Shown one piece after another: positions 1 to 8,986 of a DNA stretch of 64,000 bases. Both the position numbers and the translations under genes were made by a program. This DNA is from CAADGU01 sp035444285 (GTDB taxonomy: Bacteria > Chloroflexota > Anaerolineae > Promineifilales > Promineifilaceae). The DNA lies in the NCBI GenBank assembly GCA_035444285.1, contig DAOMOK010000001.1, forward strand, positions 62,001 to 126,000, written 5' to 3'. The notes beneath the pieces are model-generated. The model did no database searches, had not been told where the DNA came from, and saw only the letters and a program-made list of their open reading frames with translations. Every line of letters begins with the position of its first letter. The stretch's first letter is position 1.

Positions 1-472
1 GCCGCACCACATCCCGCCATTGCGGCGAAAACGTCTCCTGGCGGATGTGGCTGGCGAGATGGGGGGGCAATACGGCCGTATGAATCTGCCGCAAGGTCGC
101 CCCCAATGTGCGCCAGTGCTCGTCTGTTAACGGCCGTTCATATCCATTTTGCCCGTGTATAAAGGGATAGAGGATGGTCTTGAAGCCACCCAGATCGGCC
201 CAAAGCTGGCCTGTTTTGGTGGCTACCGGGGGAATGATTTGCCGGATACCCTGCTCGCTCAGAAATTTGGGCAGCAGCACCGAAGTTTCATCAAAAATGC
301 CTGATCGTAGTTTTAAGAAGTAGGGGGTGGCGTCTGGGGTGGTGATGCGGTAAACGGCCGTGTTCTCATCCGCGCCCAACGGTAGAAACACAACCTGGGC
401 AGCCTGCACATCGTATGCTTCCCACAAACAGGCAGCCATCCTATCATCGGCCAGGTCTGGTTTTTCTAACAA
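1..472 (-). CDS. Aminoglycoside phosphotransferase/choline-kinase-like protein (N-terminal part, cut by window edge)
   Basis: The reverse strand is open from about 472 to the window edge and reads as the N-terminal half of a small-molecule kinase of the APH fold. It opens with LLEKPDLADDRMAACLWEAY, followed by a GADENTAVYRI segment and a YFLKLRSG segment. The last carries the lysine expected in the ATP-binding strand of protein-kinase-like phosphotransferases. The catalytic HxDxxxxN loop would lie beyond the edge, so activity cannot be judged. I chose the TTG at 472 because related proteins begin at the LEKPDL motif; ATG at 439 is the alternative. It lies downstream of the ABC exporter on the same strand, separated by a hairpin. 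The substrate is unknown. Confidence 0.62.
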   Translation of the reverse strand, partial: MLEKPDLADDRMAACLWEAYDVQAAQVVFLPLGADENTAVYRITTPDATPYFLKLRSGIFDETSVLLPKFLSEQGIRQIIPPVATKTGQLWADLGGFKTILYPFIHGQNGYERPLTDEHWRTLGATLRQIHTAVLPPHLASHIRQETFSPQWRDVVR

Positions 473-489
473 ACGAATTTCCCAGAGGA

Positions 490-541
490 GGGGAGGCTTT
501 AGCCGATAAATTGTCGGCTAAAGCCTCCCCTTCGGTTTTTT
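490..541. repeat. Inverted repeat (GGCTTTAGCCGA family) between two minus-strand genes
   Basis: A perfect 17-bp stem (arms 490-506 and 514-530, core GGCTTTAGCCGA) encloses a 7-base loop. A T-run at 536-541 follows the stem only when read on the plus strand, so it is not a standard terminator for the flanking minus-strand genes. It could stop antisense transcription or act as an mRNA-end hairpin. It is one of many unrelated palindromes that fill spacers in this window. Confidence 0.7.
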
Positions 542-542
542 A

Positions 543-2369
543 TTACTTTCTTACTGTTGCCCGCCACTGGCCTAAACTTTGCAGATATTCAGTGGACTGG
601 TGTCGGAAGTAGGTGTCGTAAAGTTCGGCGTAATGCCCGCCCTGAGCCATCAACGCTTCGTGGCTGCCCTGTTCGATGATGCGCCCCTTTTGCAGCACCA
701 CAATCCGGTCGGCGGCGCGCACAGTGGAAAGGCGGTGAGCAATGATGATGGAGGTGCGCTGCCCCATGATCAGGTTCAGCGCCTGCTGAATTTGCGACTC
801 GGTAAAGGGGTCTACGCTGGCGGTGGCTTCATCCAGAATGAAGATGCGCGGGTCTTGTACCAGCACGCGCGTCAGCGCCACTAACTGCCGCTGTCCCAAC
901 GACAGGCGGCTGCCCCGTTCGCCCACATCACTGAGCAGCCCGTCGGGCAGCGTTTCTAGCCATTCGCCATTGCCAACCTGCCGGGCCATGGCTTCAATAT
1001 CGGCGTCGCTGGCTTCAGGACGGCCGTAACGGATATTCTCCGCCACTGTACCGGCAAACAAAAAGGGGACTTGCGACACAATCCCCAATTGGCGGCGGTA
1101 GGTATGCAGGTCTAAGGTGCGAATGTCACGGCCGTCAATCAAAATCTCCCCTTCTTGAAATTCATAAAAACGGGCGGTCAGCTTGATGATGCTGGACTTG
1201 CCCGCGCCAGTGTGCCCCACCAGGGCCACACTCTCGCCGGGGGCAATGGTCAGCGAAAAATTGTCTAGCACCTGCTCCTGCGCCGAATAGCGGAAGGAGA
1301 CGTTTTGGAAGGTGATTTCACCGCGCAAAGGGGGGACGGGCTGGTTATCAGTTTGGGTCACGGCCGTTTCCACGTCCATCAGTGCAAACACCCGCTCCGT
1401 TGCCGACAGCCCCGCCTGGAACTGGCTCCAAAAGGCGGACAGGTTGGTCACGGGGAACCAGAAGCGGTCTACGGTGCTGATGAACAAATACCAGGCGGCA
1501 GCGCTGATGGCCCCGGCTACCGCTGCCAGACCACCAAAGTAGATGATCACGGCCGTGCCCACCCCCGCCAAAGCATTCAGCACCGGGAAAATGTTCGCCA
1601 GCACAAAACCGCGCCGCACGTTAATGTCATATGCCTGCTGGTTGATTTCCCCAAACGCCTCATAAATTGCCTGCTCCTGGCGGAAATTTTTAGCCACACG
1701 GATGCCTGTCACCGCTTCTTGAATGGATTTGTTCACCTCACCAATGGCCCGTGATCCCTGGCGCGTGGTACGCCGCGCCAGCCCACGAAAGCCAAGCGCC
1801 ACCAGGGTGACAAACGGAGCCATGACCAATACCGCCAGCGTCAATTTCCATTCGATGGTAAACAAGATGGCGATCAGGATGACCGCCACTGCCAGTTGGT
1901 TCAGCACATCGGCGCTGAGCATCAGCACTTCGCCAAACTCCTGCGTGTCGCTGGTGATGCGGCTGACTACCCGCCCGGAACTGAATTCATCGTAAAACGA
2001 CATGTCCTGGCGGGCGGCGGAGGCGAAGGCGTCCTGGCGCATTGCCAGCACCACATCCTGCACCACTTCCACCATGAGCAGGCGGCGTACCCAGTTAAAG
2101 GCCCAAATGGCGATGCCCAGGACAAAAACTGCGCTCACCAGCAGCGGCCCTAAACCGCTGTTGGTCGTGGTGGTCATCAGGTTAACAGCCCAGGCCACCA
2201 GCAGGGGTACAGTCGCATTCGCTGCCGCAATTAGCGTCAGCGCAATGATGATGATAATGATTTTGCGCCGGTGCGGTCTGAAGTAGTGGCCGATCCGCCG
2301 CACCAACTGCCTGTCACTATACTGCCGGTCATAGGCTTCCGCTTCAAGTCCTCTGGTAATAGCTGCCAT
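543..2369 (-). CDS. ABC exporter, fused membrane and ATP-binding domains (MdlB/MsbA-like)
   Basis: This 608-residue half-transporter is expected to work as a homo- or heterodimeric exporter in the inner membrane. Residues about 45-340 form the six-helix type I exporter domain. The nucleotide-binding domain follows, with Walker A GHTGAGKSS (about 385-393), signature LSLGQRQ (about 489), Walker B IFILDEAT and switch histidine in IIAHRLST. The signature reads LSLGQ rather than LSGGQ, a common exporter variant. The open frame extends 25 codons further upstream, but that stretch is translated GGATTAC/TAATTGG repeat. ATG 2369 has GGAG 7 bases upstream and starts where homologues start. No partner half-transporter is adjacent. 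Substrate unknown; lipid or drug export is the usual guess. Confidence 0.93.
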   Translation of the reverse strand: MAAITRGLEAEAYDRQYSDRQLVRRIGHYFRPHRRKIIIIIIALTLIAAANATVPLLVAWAVNLMTTTTNSGLGPLLVSAVFVLGIAIWAFNWVRRLLMVEVVQDVVLAMRQDAFASAARQDMSFYDEFSSGRVVSRITSDTQEFGEVLMLSADVLNQLAVAVILIAILFTIEWKLTLAVLVMAPFVTLVALGFRGLARRTTRQGSRAIGEVNKSIQEAVTGIRVAKNFRQEQAIYEAFGEINQQAYDINVRRGFVLANIFPVLNALAGVGTAVIIYFGGLAAVAGAISAAAWYLFISTVDRFWFPVTNLSAFWSQFQAGLSATERVFALMDVETAVTQTDNQPVPPLRGEITFQNVSFRYSAQEQVLDNFSLTIAPGESVALVGHTGAGKSSIIKLTARFYEFQEGEILIDGRDIRTLDLHTYRRQLGIVSQVPFLFAGTVAENIRYGRPEASDADIEAMARQVGNGEWLETLPDGLLSDVGERGSRLSLGQRQLVALTRVLVQDPRIFILDEATASVDPFTESQIQQALNLIMGQRTSIIIAHRLSTVRAADRIVVLQKGRIIEQGSHEALMAQGGHYAELYDTYFRHQSTEYLQSLGQWRATVRK

Positions 2370-2375
2370 TGTTCT

Positions 2376-2482
2376 CCGTAATCGGTAATCCGTAATCCGT
2401 AATCGGTAATTGGTAATTGGGTAATTGGGTAATTGGGCAATCATTTACCTGCTCACCTGCTCACCCCCTCACCTGCTCATCC
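2376..2482. repeat. Period-7/8 tandem repeat spacer (TAATCCG, GTAATTGG, CACCTGCT units)
   Basis: The spacer between the ABC exporter and the GH3 protein is built from three adjoining degenerate tandem tracts. These are copies of TAATCCG/TAATCGG, then GGTAATTG at period 8, then CCTGCTCA at period 8 running into the 3' end of the GH3 gene. It encodes the spurious N-terminal extension of the exporter frame. Confidence 0.8.
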
Positions 2483-5447
2483 TTACCCGATAAATGGCCA
2501 GCCCGACCAGCCCGCCGAGCAGGGTGGAGGTCAGACCGGCCCAGGCGCCGAGATTAGTGAACACGGCCGTGCCCGGCAGCCCCAACAATACATACATATA
2601 CATCAACAGGCCGCCCACCATGCCCCACAAAGGCCAGCCCACCTGCTGCGCCGGGGCCATTCGCAAACGACGGCTGCCGACGACGGCCGTGACCGCCACA
2701 CACATCAGCCCTACCGACATCGCCACCAGTGTGAGCAGTTCCGATAATTCAATTTGAATCACCGGTTCGATGGGGTCTGGCGGCAGCGGCGGCAGAGTGG
2801 GTGTTAGCGTCAATGTGGGTTCGGGCGTGTATGTATTGGTCGGGGAAGGGGTTGTCGTTGGTGTAGGTGTGTTGGTGGGTGCGGGTGTGGGGTCAATAAT
2901 GCGCACCTGAGCTTCACCCTGGGCATTATTGCTCACCGTAATATCCAATTCTTGTGAGATCAGGGCATTCCCGGCTGTAACCCCAATGCGAAACTTGCCG
3001 CCTTCCGTGCGTGTAGCCAGCACATAGTCCCACTGCACCAGGCCATTGCGCGTGGGCACTTCAGCCAGGATACTGCGACCGCCGCCCACGCGATCCCATT
3101 CAATAAATTGCACCATGGTATTGTCTGGTACCGGGTTGCCGTTGCTATCCACAATCACCCCGGCTTGCAGGCGCAGCGAGTCACCCACCGATACGGGCAA
3201 GGGGTCTGTTTCCGCCGAAGATTCGATGGCCTGATCACCGGCAATATAGCGCAGCGGAATAATCTGGTTGGGGTCTGGCTGGGTACGCGCCGCCACGTTG
3301 TAACCAACGGCGTCTATGTTTATCGGCGCTGCGCCACGCAGTGGCAGTTCTTGATACAAAGCGCGTACCGAGGCGTCTATGGCGGCAGCGGTTTTGCTAA
3401 AGAGGCCATAGTAAGCGGTCAGTTGAGTGATTTCGGTGGTATCCAGGAAATCAGGGGCGTTGTAGGCAAAAACGATGAGACGGTGATTGCGCACCAGATC
3501 GGGCCGTTGCGCCAGGAAATTACTTAATGCCTGTGATTGGGCATCGTTGGCCAATAAGGCAAAGATGACCCAATCGGCCGTGCGCAAGGATTCCTGCACC
3601 AGATAACCGGGGGGTGGGGTGGCGGTGGGAAAGGGCACGGCCGTGCCTGCTTCTGGCGTCAGTTCTTCTTCCGGCAACGCAGGAGACAGGGTGGGTGTGA
3701 TCGGAATCCCCTGATACACAATTGGCTCTGATCCGGCAGCCAGGAGTGCAGATAGATCGGCAAACGAGTAGCTGGTGATCTGTTCCGGGCGCGCCTGTCC
3801 ACTGGCCTGCGGCCCATACAGCGCCAGAATTCGGTCTTCTATCGCCGTCAGGCCAATGGTTGGCTGTGGGGGGCAGGTGGAGCATTGCTGCGCCAGCCGC
3901 AAATCGGTAAAAATGACAATTTGTTCATTGGGGCCCGGAGGACGCAGGCGTTCTGCCAGCACGTCGGCGCTGGGCGAGATGAGGGTGACGCCGTTTTGGG
4001 TGACATCCATCATGGCGGTGGTGTGGGCGGCGGGGGGAGAGACGGCCGTTTCAGCCAGCAGTACATTTTCTGGCGTAAAGTCCCCCCCGTACAGGCGGAG
4101 TTTGAGCTGCAAGATGCGCAGCACGGCCGTGTCCACCTGTGCTTGAAACGCGGCATCCGTTTCGTACCGCTCCTGAAACCAGCGGATGGTGTCTTGCATA
4201 TTCGCCAGTTGAGTGGCATAGGGGGCATTGCCCAGAGCAAAATTATCCAGGTACAACAAGTCATTGCCTGCTAAAAACGCATCTTTGGCTATAACCCGAT
4301 GGGGAAATTCTTGAGCCGTATTGTCATAAAAACGAGCAATGGCCCGCGCTCCCAGACTGTCAGATACGATCACCCCCCCATTTTGCCGCCAGCCGCTAAA
4401 ACCGGGCCGCTGCATCAGCGCCGTCAACGCCTGCGGGTCAAGGCTGACAGGGTTGGTAGCGGCGGTGATATTACCTTGAAACCCCTGGTAGCGAATATGG
4501 GTAGTCAGCAGCCCGTCCACGCTTTGGGCGGGGGCGCTGACGCCTCCCGTCACCGCCACAAATGGAATCAACTCTCCCTTTTCCAATTCAGCCAACCCTT
4601 TTTGCACGGTAGGGATTTCCTCTTGCAGGGGGCGGTCACTACTACCAAAACCGGGGAAATGTTTGGCAATGACGGCCATACGGCCGTTGCTGCCCTCATG
4701 CACACCAGCCGTATACGCCTGACCCATTAACCCCACCCAATAGGGGTCGCCGCCAAATGAGCGCACCCCCAGGTCGTTTTTGGTGGCGGCTGGCTTTTCC
4801 AGTACATCCAGTACCGGCCCAAGCAGCATATTAACCCCCACGCTGGCTAATTCCTGGCCTACTACCTGGCCTACTGCCTGGGCGCTGCCAGGCCGCCAGG
4901 TGGCGCCCACCGTCATGCTGCTGGGGGTTTCCGTCAGGCCGTTAAAGAGGTGGGTATAGGGATAACCGTCTCCTTCCTGGTTGAGGGCAATGAGCAGGGG
5001 GATGCCGGTGCGGTCGGCGCTTTCGCCCAACAAATCGAGGTCAATGGTAGCGGTGCTGGTGAATGTGGCCGTGCCGCGCACGGCCAATGATTGAAGCTGA
5101 TTGGTGAGAATGGCTACCTGGGTGGGGGCGTCGGTGAGACGGTCGTAGCCGGTGATGTTATCGTTCTCTCGGCTTAATACCACGCCGCCTACATGGTAAT
5201 TCAGGATTAGATCGGCTATGGCATCGTCTGATAATACCTGGTCGCCTTCAAATGTCACCAGAAAAAGCTGCCCTACCCGTTCGGCCACGCTCATCTCGGC
5301 CCATAGGCGAACGGCTGCGGCGGGCAGGTCAGGCGTAGGTTCCGGCGTGGCTTCCTGGCGTGCGGGGCCGGCGTGTGCCGGGATCGCCGGAGAGGCCATC
5401 AGGATAACGGCCGTGACCAATAACAAAATCAACCAGAATCGTTTCAT
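2469..5447 (-). CDS. Secreted, membrane-anchored glycoside hydrolase family 3 protein (NagZ-like N-terminal domain)
   Basis: The product is 992 residues. A signal peptide (residues 1-26, cleavage near AHA) is followed by a Thr/Pro-rich linker and a GH3 catalytic domain. Seen motifs are KHFPG (262-266) and the nucleophile region VIVSDSLGA (Asp about 363), as in beta-N-acetylhexosaminidases of the NagZ type. The catalytic His dyad loop after KHFPG reads FGSSDRP, which departs from the usual GHG...DSH form, so substrate and activity are uncertain. Residues about 480-790 are unassigned, then an Ig-like region, a Pro/Thr-rich spacer and three to four C-terminal hydrophobic helices that anchor it. 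The start at 5447 places the signal peptide first; the 27 upstream codons are translated inverted repeat. Confidence 0.82.
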   Translation of the reverse strand: MKRFWLILLLVTAVILMASPAIPAHAGPARQEATPEPTPDLPAAAVRLWAEMSVAERVGQLFLVTFEGDQVLSDDAIADLILNYHVGGVVLSRENDNITGYDRLTDAPTQVAILTNQLQSLAVRGTATFTSTATIDLDLLGESADRTGIPLLIALNQEGDGYPYTHLFNGLTETPSSMTVGATWRPGSAQAVGQVVGQELASVGVNMLLGPVLDVLEKPAATKNDLGVRSFGGDPYWVGLMGQAYTAGVHEGSNGRMAVIAKHFPGFGSSDRPLQEEIPTVQKGLAELEKGELIPFVAVTGGVSAPAQSVDGLLTTHIRYQGFQGNITAATNPVSLDPQALTALMQRPGFSGWRQNGGVIVSDSLGARAIARFYDNTAQEFPHRVIAKDAFLAGNDLLYLDNFALGNAPYATQLANMQDTIRWFQERYETDAAFQAQVDTAVLRILQLKLRLYGGDFTPENVLLAETAVSPPAAHTTAMMDVTQNGVTLISPSADVLAERLRPPGPNEQIVIFTDLRLAQQCSTCPPQPTIGLTAIEDRILALYGPQASGQARPEQITSYSFADLSALLAAGSEPIVYQGIPITPTLSPALPEEELTPEAGTAVPFPTATPPPGYLVQESLRTADWVIFALLANDAQSQALSNFLAQRPDLVRNHRLIVFAYNAPDFLDTTEITQLTAYYGLFSKTAAAIDASVRALYQELPLRGAAPINIDAVGYNVAARTQPDPNQIIPLRYIAGDQAIESSAETDPLPVSVGDSLRLQAGVIVDSNGNPVPDNTMVQFIEWDRVGGGRSILAEVPTRNGLVQWDYVLATRTEGGKFRIGVTAGNALISQELDITVSNNAQGEAQVRIIDPTPAPTNTPTPTTTPSPTNTYTPEPTLTLTPTLPPLPPDPIEPVIQIELSELLTLVAMSVGLMCVAVTAVVGSRRLRMAPAQQVGWPLWGMVGGLLMYMYVLLGLPGTAVFTNLGAWAGLTSTLLGGLVGLAIYRVRMSR

Positions 5448-5481
5448 CAACAACCTAGCGCCAAAAGAAGGAAGTGATAGG

Positions 5482-5534
5482 TTTGTAGTAGGCGATTTAT
5501 CGCCATCTCTGGGCGATAAATCGCCCACTACAAA
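5482..5534. repeat. Long inverted repeat (GGCGATTTATCGCC family)
   Basis: A 23-bp stem with one mismatch has arms 5482-5504 and 5512-5534, each built around GGCGATTTATCGCC or its near copy. The one imperfect pair would be G-U if transcribed on the minus strand, that is, in the GH3 leader. It lies in the 341-base divergent spacer 5448-5788. Confidence 0.75.
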
Positions 5535-5620
5535 CAGTTGTATACCAGTCAGTCAGGGGGCAAGCGGCGTTTTTCTGCCCGGTCTGGTCTACCTGATGAT
5601 GAGTCTGATTATAACGTAGA

Positions 5621-5648
5621 TTGTCATGCCTAACACCTGTGTTACAAT
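5621..5648 (+). promoter_or_regulatory. Sigma-70-like promoter for S41 protease 1
   Basis: TTGTCA (5621-5626) and TACAAT (5643-5648) are separated by 16 bases, a good match to the primary sigma consensus. Transcription would start near 5655 and read a roughly 130-base leader containing a GAGATT-type repeat before ATG 5789. Confidence 0.55.
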
Positions 5649-5710
5649 CCCGCGATTCTAAACCGGCACACCCGTTAATGAGAAATACCCTGTTAATTGC
5701 CTGAGCAAAG

Positions 5711-5769
5711 AGAGTAAGATTAAAGATTGGAAATTCAACAATCTCTAATCTCTACTCCCCAATCTCTGA
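5711..5769. repeat. GAGATT(A/G)-family period-7 inverted tract
   Basis: The left half reads AAGATTAAAGATTGG-like units and the right half is its complement (CAATCTCTAATCTC), so the RNA folds into a hairpin. The same family recurs at 8930, 16109, 37019, 58034 and 61039. Confidence 0.75.
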
Positions 5770-5788
5770 TCACTTTTTGGATAATCTT

Positions 5789-6985
5789 ATGTCCGACCGG
5801 ATGCGTAATTTATTAGCTCTCCTGTTATTGGTGTTGTTAGCAGCCAGTGCTTTTGTGGCTGGGTATTTCACCAATGACTTTGTGGAGTTGGAGCGTGGGG
5901 ACCCGGTTGCCGAAACGAATAATGGTGATTTCAGGTTATTTTGGGAAGCCTGGGGATATGTAGAATCCAGCTTCCTGGGGGACCTGCCTTCATCGCAGCA
6001 AGTGACCTACGCGGCGATCCGGGGGGCGATGGGGCTGCTCAATGATCCTTACACCTTTTTTGTGGAGCCGGTAGCACGGGAACAAGAGCGCCAATCGTTG
6101 CAGGGGACGTATGGCGGCATTGGCGCTTCGCTGACGCGCCCGGAAGAAGGCAGTGACATCATCCTGGAACCGATACCGGGCAATCCGGCGGAGGTGGCGG
6201 GCATTGAAATGGGGGATGTGCTGCTGGCGGTAGACGGCCGTGCCATCACCCCAGATATGACTGTGCAAGAGGTGGCCGACCTGATTCGCGGCGAAAAAGG
6301 AACAGTGGTGGTCTTGACGGTGCGGCACATGGGCACAACCGAACCGATTGATATTGAAGTGGAGCGGGGCGACATTCTCATTCCTTCCGTTGCCTACCGC
6401 TTACTGTCGGAAGATAACACCATTGGTTACGTTCAACTGACACGCTTCAGCGGCGAAAGCGAAAACGAGGTGGCGCAGGCCATCACCAGTTTGCAGGCGC
6501 AGGGGGCGGAAAAGCTAATCCTGGATTTACGGGGCAATGGTGGCGGATTGTTAGACGCGGCCGTAGACCTGGCCGACCTGTTTCTGGCCGATGGCCCCAT
6601 CCTCTACCAACAAACACGGGGTGAGGGCGAAAAGGTGTATAACGCGACGGCCGATACCTTAGCGCCCGATATACCGCTGGTGGTTTTGGTTGATGGCGGC
6701 AGCGCCAGTTCATCGGAGATTCTGGCGGGGGCGCTGCAAGACCGGGAACGGGCTATCCTGGTGGGCAGTGGGGCTACCTTTGGCAAAGGCTCGGTGCAGT
6801 TGGTCTATGATCTGAGCGATGGCTCATCGGTGCATATCACCGCCTCGCGCTGGTTCACGCCTAACCGCCGCCAGCTTGACCAGCAAGGCATCCAGCCGGA
6901 TGTGCTGGTGACGGTGACACAAGAGGATATTGATAACGGCCGTGATGCCGTTCTCAACCAGGCCATACAGGAATTACAAAAGTAA
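5789..6985 (+). CDS. S41 family C-terminal processing protease (CtpA-like)
   Basis: This 398-residue protease has one N-terminal membrane segment (residues 6-26) that places the catalytic part outside the membrane. A PDZ domain (about 105-190, GTYGGIGASL...VDGRAI) is followed by the S41 core. Catalytic motifs are seen: SASSSEI (305-311, Ser nucleophile) and FGKGSVQ (331-337, general-base Lys). Such enzymes trim C-termini of exported proteins. I preferred ATG 5789 to the upstream TTG at 5777. It is 13 bases upstream of a second S41 gene on the same strand, and the two probably form one transcription unit from the promoter at 5621. Confidence 0.93.
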   Translation: MSDRMRNLLALLLLVLLAASAFVAGYFTNDFVELERGDPVAETNNGDFRLFWEAWGYVESSFLGDLPSSQQVTYAAIRGAMGLLNDPYTFFVEPVAREQERQSLQGTYGGIGASLTRPEEGSDIILEPIPGNPAEVAGIEMGDVLLAVDGRAITPDMTVQEVADLIRGEKGTVVVLTVRHMGTTEPIDIEVERGDILIPSVAYRLLSEDNTIGYVQLTRFSGESENEVAQAITSLQAQGAEKLILDLRGNGGGLLDAAVDLADLFLADGPILYQQTRGEGEKVYNATADTLAPDIPLVVLVDGGSASSSEILAGALQDRERAILVGSGATFGKGSVQLVYDLSDGSSVHITASRWFTPNRRQLDQQGIQPDVLVTVTQEDIDNGRDAVLNQAIQELQK

Positions 6986-6998
6986 AGGAATCAAACGC

Positions 6999-8384
6999 AT
7001 GTCTGCTGAATCAGAGAAAAACCAGAGCAACAAAACGCTCATCATCGTCCTGGTGGTGTTGGGTGTGGTGCTGGCGTTGGGGTCGGCTGGTGGTGGTTAT
7101 GTGGTTGGCCGCGCTGCTGCTACCCCGGAAACGATTACCCAGACCATTACCCAAACTGTTACGGAGACCATCACAGAGACCATCACGGAAACGATTACCG
7201 AGACGGTGACGGAAATGGTGGAAGTAACCCGCGAAGTGGAAGTGACCCGCGAAGTGGTGGCCCCGGCTGATAGCGTCGCCGGGGATACCACCGAAGGCAA
7301 TGCGCCCATAACCGTGCCCCCCGGCAACCCCGACGATATCACCTTTGACGTGTTCTACGAAACCTGGCAGTTGGTGGAACAGCAGTACGATGGTGATGTG
7401 CCGCCAAATGAAGATGTACTGTACTCGGCTATCGAAGGGTCGCTGCGCACGTTGGGCGACGAATTTACTCGCTTTATCCGGCCTGACGTGGCCGAGCGAT
7501 TGCGCCAGGATGCCGCCGGTTCGGTGGAAGGCATTGGCGCGTTTGTGCGCGAAAATGAACAAGGGCAGTTTGAGATTGTGCGCCCCATCCCTGGGCAACC
7601 GGCCGAAAAAGCAGGCTTGCTACCGGGTGACATCATCATCGGCGTGGATGGGCAGTCAATGGACGGCGTCTCGTTTGATGAGGTGATTTTGCTGGTGCGG
7701 GGGCCGCGCGGTACAGAAGTCACGCTATCCGTGCAGCGCGAAGGGGAAGAGGAACCGCTGGAATTTACCATTACCCGCGTCCGCTTTGAAATTCCCACTG
7801 TTGAATACCGCATGTTGGAAAATGACATCGCCTACATCCACCTGCAAGAGTTCAACCAGACGGCCGTGCAAAAAACATTAGCCGCGCTGGAAGAACTGTT
7901 GGCGCAAAATCCGCAGGCGCTCATTTTAGACCTGCGCGATAATCCCGGCGGTTTTCTCAACCAGTCGGTGGCCGTGGCCGACCTGTTTCTGCCCACCAAT
8001 GTGGTGCTGTTTGAACGCAACCGCAATGGGCTAGACCAGACCTTTAACGCCGATGATGGCGACCTGGGTGAGACCATTCCGCTGGTGGTGCTGGTGAACC
8101 CTGGCAGCGCCAGCGCCTCAGAAATTGTGGCCGGGGCGTTGCAGGATCACGGCCGTGCCATCCTCATTGGCGAAACCACCTTTGGCAAAGGCTCCGTGCA
8201 GCAGGTTCACGAACTGTCGGACGGCTCTGAACTGCGCGTCACCATCGCCCGCTGGTACACACCGGATAACAACTCTATTGACAAAGAAGGTGTCACCCCC
8301 GACATCGAAATCCCCATGGAGTTCGGCGCGGAGGAAGACATTCAGTTGCAACGGGCAATTGAGTATATTCTGACAGGTCAGTGA
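6999..8384 (+). CDS. S41 family C-terminal processing protease with Thr-Glu repeat stalk
   Basis: A paralogue of the preceding gene, 461 residues. It has a cytoplasmic Asn/Lys-rich start, a membrane helix (13-38), then an unusual low-complexity stalk (44-86) made of TIT(E/Q) and EVTREV units. A PDZ domain (about 165-255) and S41 core follow, with Ser in GSASASEI and Lys in FGKGSVQ. The stalk should hold the protease away from the membrane. Start ATG 6999 has AAAGGA 8 bases upstream; a longer open frame overlaps the previous gene and is not credible. Substrate of the pair is unknown. Confidence 0.93.
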   Translation: MSAESEKNQSNKTLIIVLVVLGVVLALGSAGGGYVVGRAAATPETITQTITQTVTETITETITETITETVTEMVEVTREVEVTREVVAPADSVAGDTTEGNAPITVPPGNPDDITFDVFYETWQLVEQQYDGDVPPNEDVLYSAIEGSLRTLGDEFTRFIRPDVAERLRQDAAGSVEGIGAFVRENEQGQFEIVRPIPGQPAEKAGLLPGDIIIGVDGQSMDGVSFDEVILLVRGPRGTEVTLSVQREGEEEPLEFTITRVRFEIPTVEYRMLENDIAYIHLQEFNQTAVQKTLAALEELLAQNPQALILDLRDNPGGFLNQSVAVADLFLPTNVVLFERNRNGLDQTFNADDGDLGETIPLVVLVNPGSASASEIVAGALQDHGRAILIGETTFGKGSVQQVHELSDGSELRVTIARWYTPDNNSIDKEGVTPDIEIPMEFGAEEDIQLQRAIEYILTGQ

Positions 8385-8393
8385 GTGAAATCG

Positions 8394-8455
8394 TAACCGG
8401 TAATCCGTGATCCGTAAGCTGACGGATGACGGGTTACGGATTACGGATTACAAAA
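8394..8455. repeat. TAATCCG/GGATTAC-family inverted tract
   Basis: Tandem TAATCCGTGATCCG units are followed by the complementary GGATTAC units, ending directly at the smpB start codon. It forms the entire smpB leader after the protease gene. Confidence 0.75.
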
Positions 8456-8923
8456 ATGAAAGTAGTTGGCAAAAAAATCGTCGCCCAAAACAAACGGGCC
8501 AACTTTGAATATGAACTGCTGACAAAGTATGAGGCCGGGCTGGCGCTGCTGGGGACGGAGATCAAGTCCATTCGCAACAACCAGGTGAGCTTGCAGCGCA
8601 GCTATATCCAGGCGCGGGACGGCGAATTATGGTTGGTGGAGGCGCACATTGCCGAGTATAAACATGGCAACCGCGAAAACCATGACCCGGTACGGCCGCG
8701 TAAACTACTGCTGAAGCGGCGCGAAATCAACCATATTCTGGACAGCTTGCAGCAAAAGGGTCTCACCTGTGTGCCCACCATGTTGTATCTGAAAGACGGC
8801 CGTGCCAAAATCGAAATCGCCCTGGCGCGAGGCAAAAAACTGCACGATAAACGTGACTCCCTGGCCAAACGCGACACCGAACGCCAGGTAGAACGTGCCC
8901 TGCGTGAAAAGTATCGGGAATGA
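8456..8923 (+). CDS. smpB: SsrA-binding protein SmpB
   Basis: This 155-residue protein matches SmpB throughout. It has the N-terminal KKIVAQNKRANFEYELL strand, LLGTEIKSIR, a conserved IAEYKHGNRENHDPVRPRKLLL segment and the basic C-terminal tail GKKLHDKRDSLAKRD. SmpB delivers tmRNA to stalled ribosomes for trans-translation. Start ATG 8456 abuts a GGATTAC repeat and no strong Shine-Dalgarno is visible. The ten codons of open frame further upstream are repeat. tmRNA itself is not in this window. Confidence 0.97.
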   Translation: MKVVGKKIVAQNKRANFEYELLTKYEAGLALLGTEIKSIRNNQVSLQRSYIQARDGELWLVEAHIAEYKHGNRENHDPVRPRKLLLKRREINHILDSLQQKGLTCVPTMLYLKDGRAKIEIALARGKKLHDKRDSLAKRDTERQVERALREKYRE

Positions 8924-8929
8924 GAAATG

Positions 8930-8982
8930 GAGATTAGAGATTGGGAGATTAGGAGATTGCCCAATCTCCCAATCTCCCAATC
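8930..8982. repeat. GAGATT(A/G)-family period-7 inverted tract
   Basis: GAGATTGGGAGATTAGGAG-type units are followed by CCCAATCTCCCAATCTCC units, a self-complementary tract filling the smpB-glycosyltransferase spacer. Confidence 0.75.
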
Positions 8983-8986
8983 GCCA

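Noticed and set aside
490..541. Terminator of the ABC exporter gene
   Set aside because: The T-run is on the plus-strand side of the stem, so the hairpin does not fit a terminator for the minus-strand gene.
2370..2444. N-terminal extension of the ABC exporter (and similar ones upstream of smpB, the glycosyltransferase, GH3, aroB, YheT, scpB and isoaspartyl peptidase)
   Set aside because: The extra residues are only translated tandem repeat, family members begin later, and several inner start codons have a good ribosome site.
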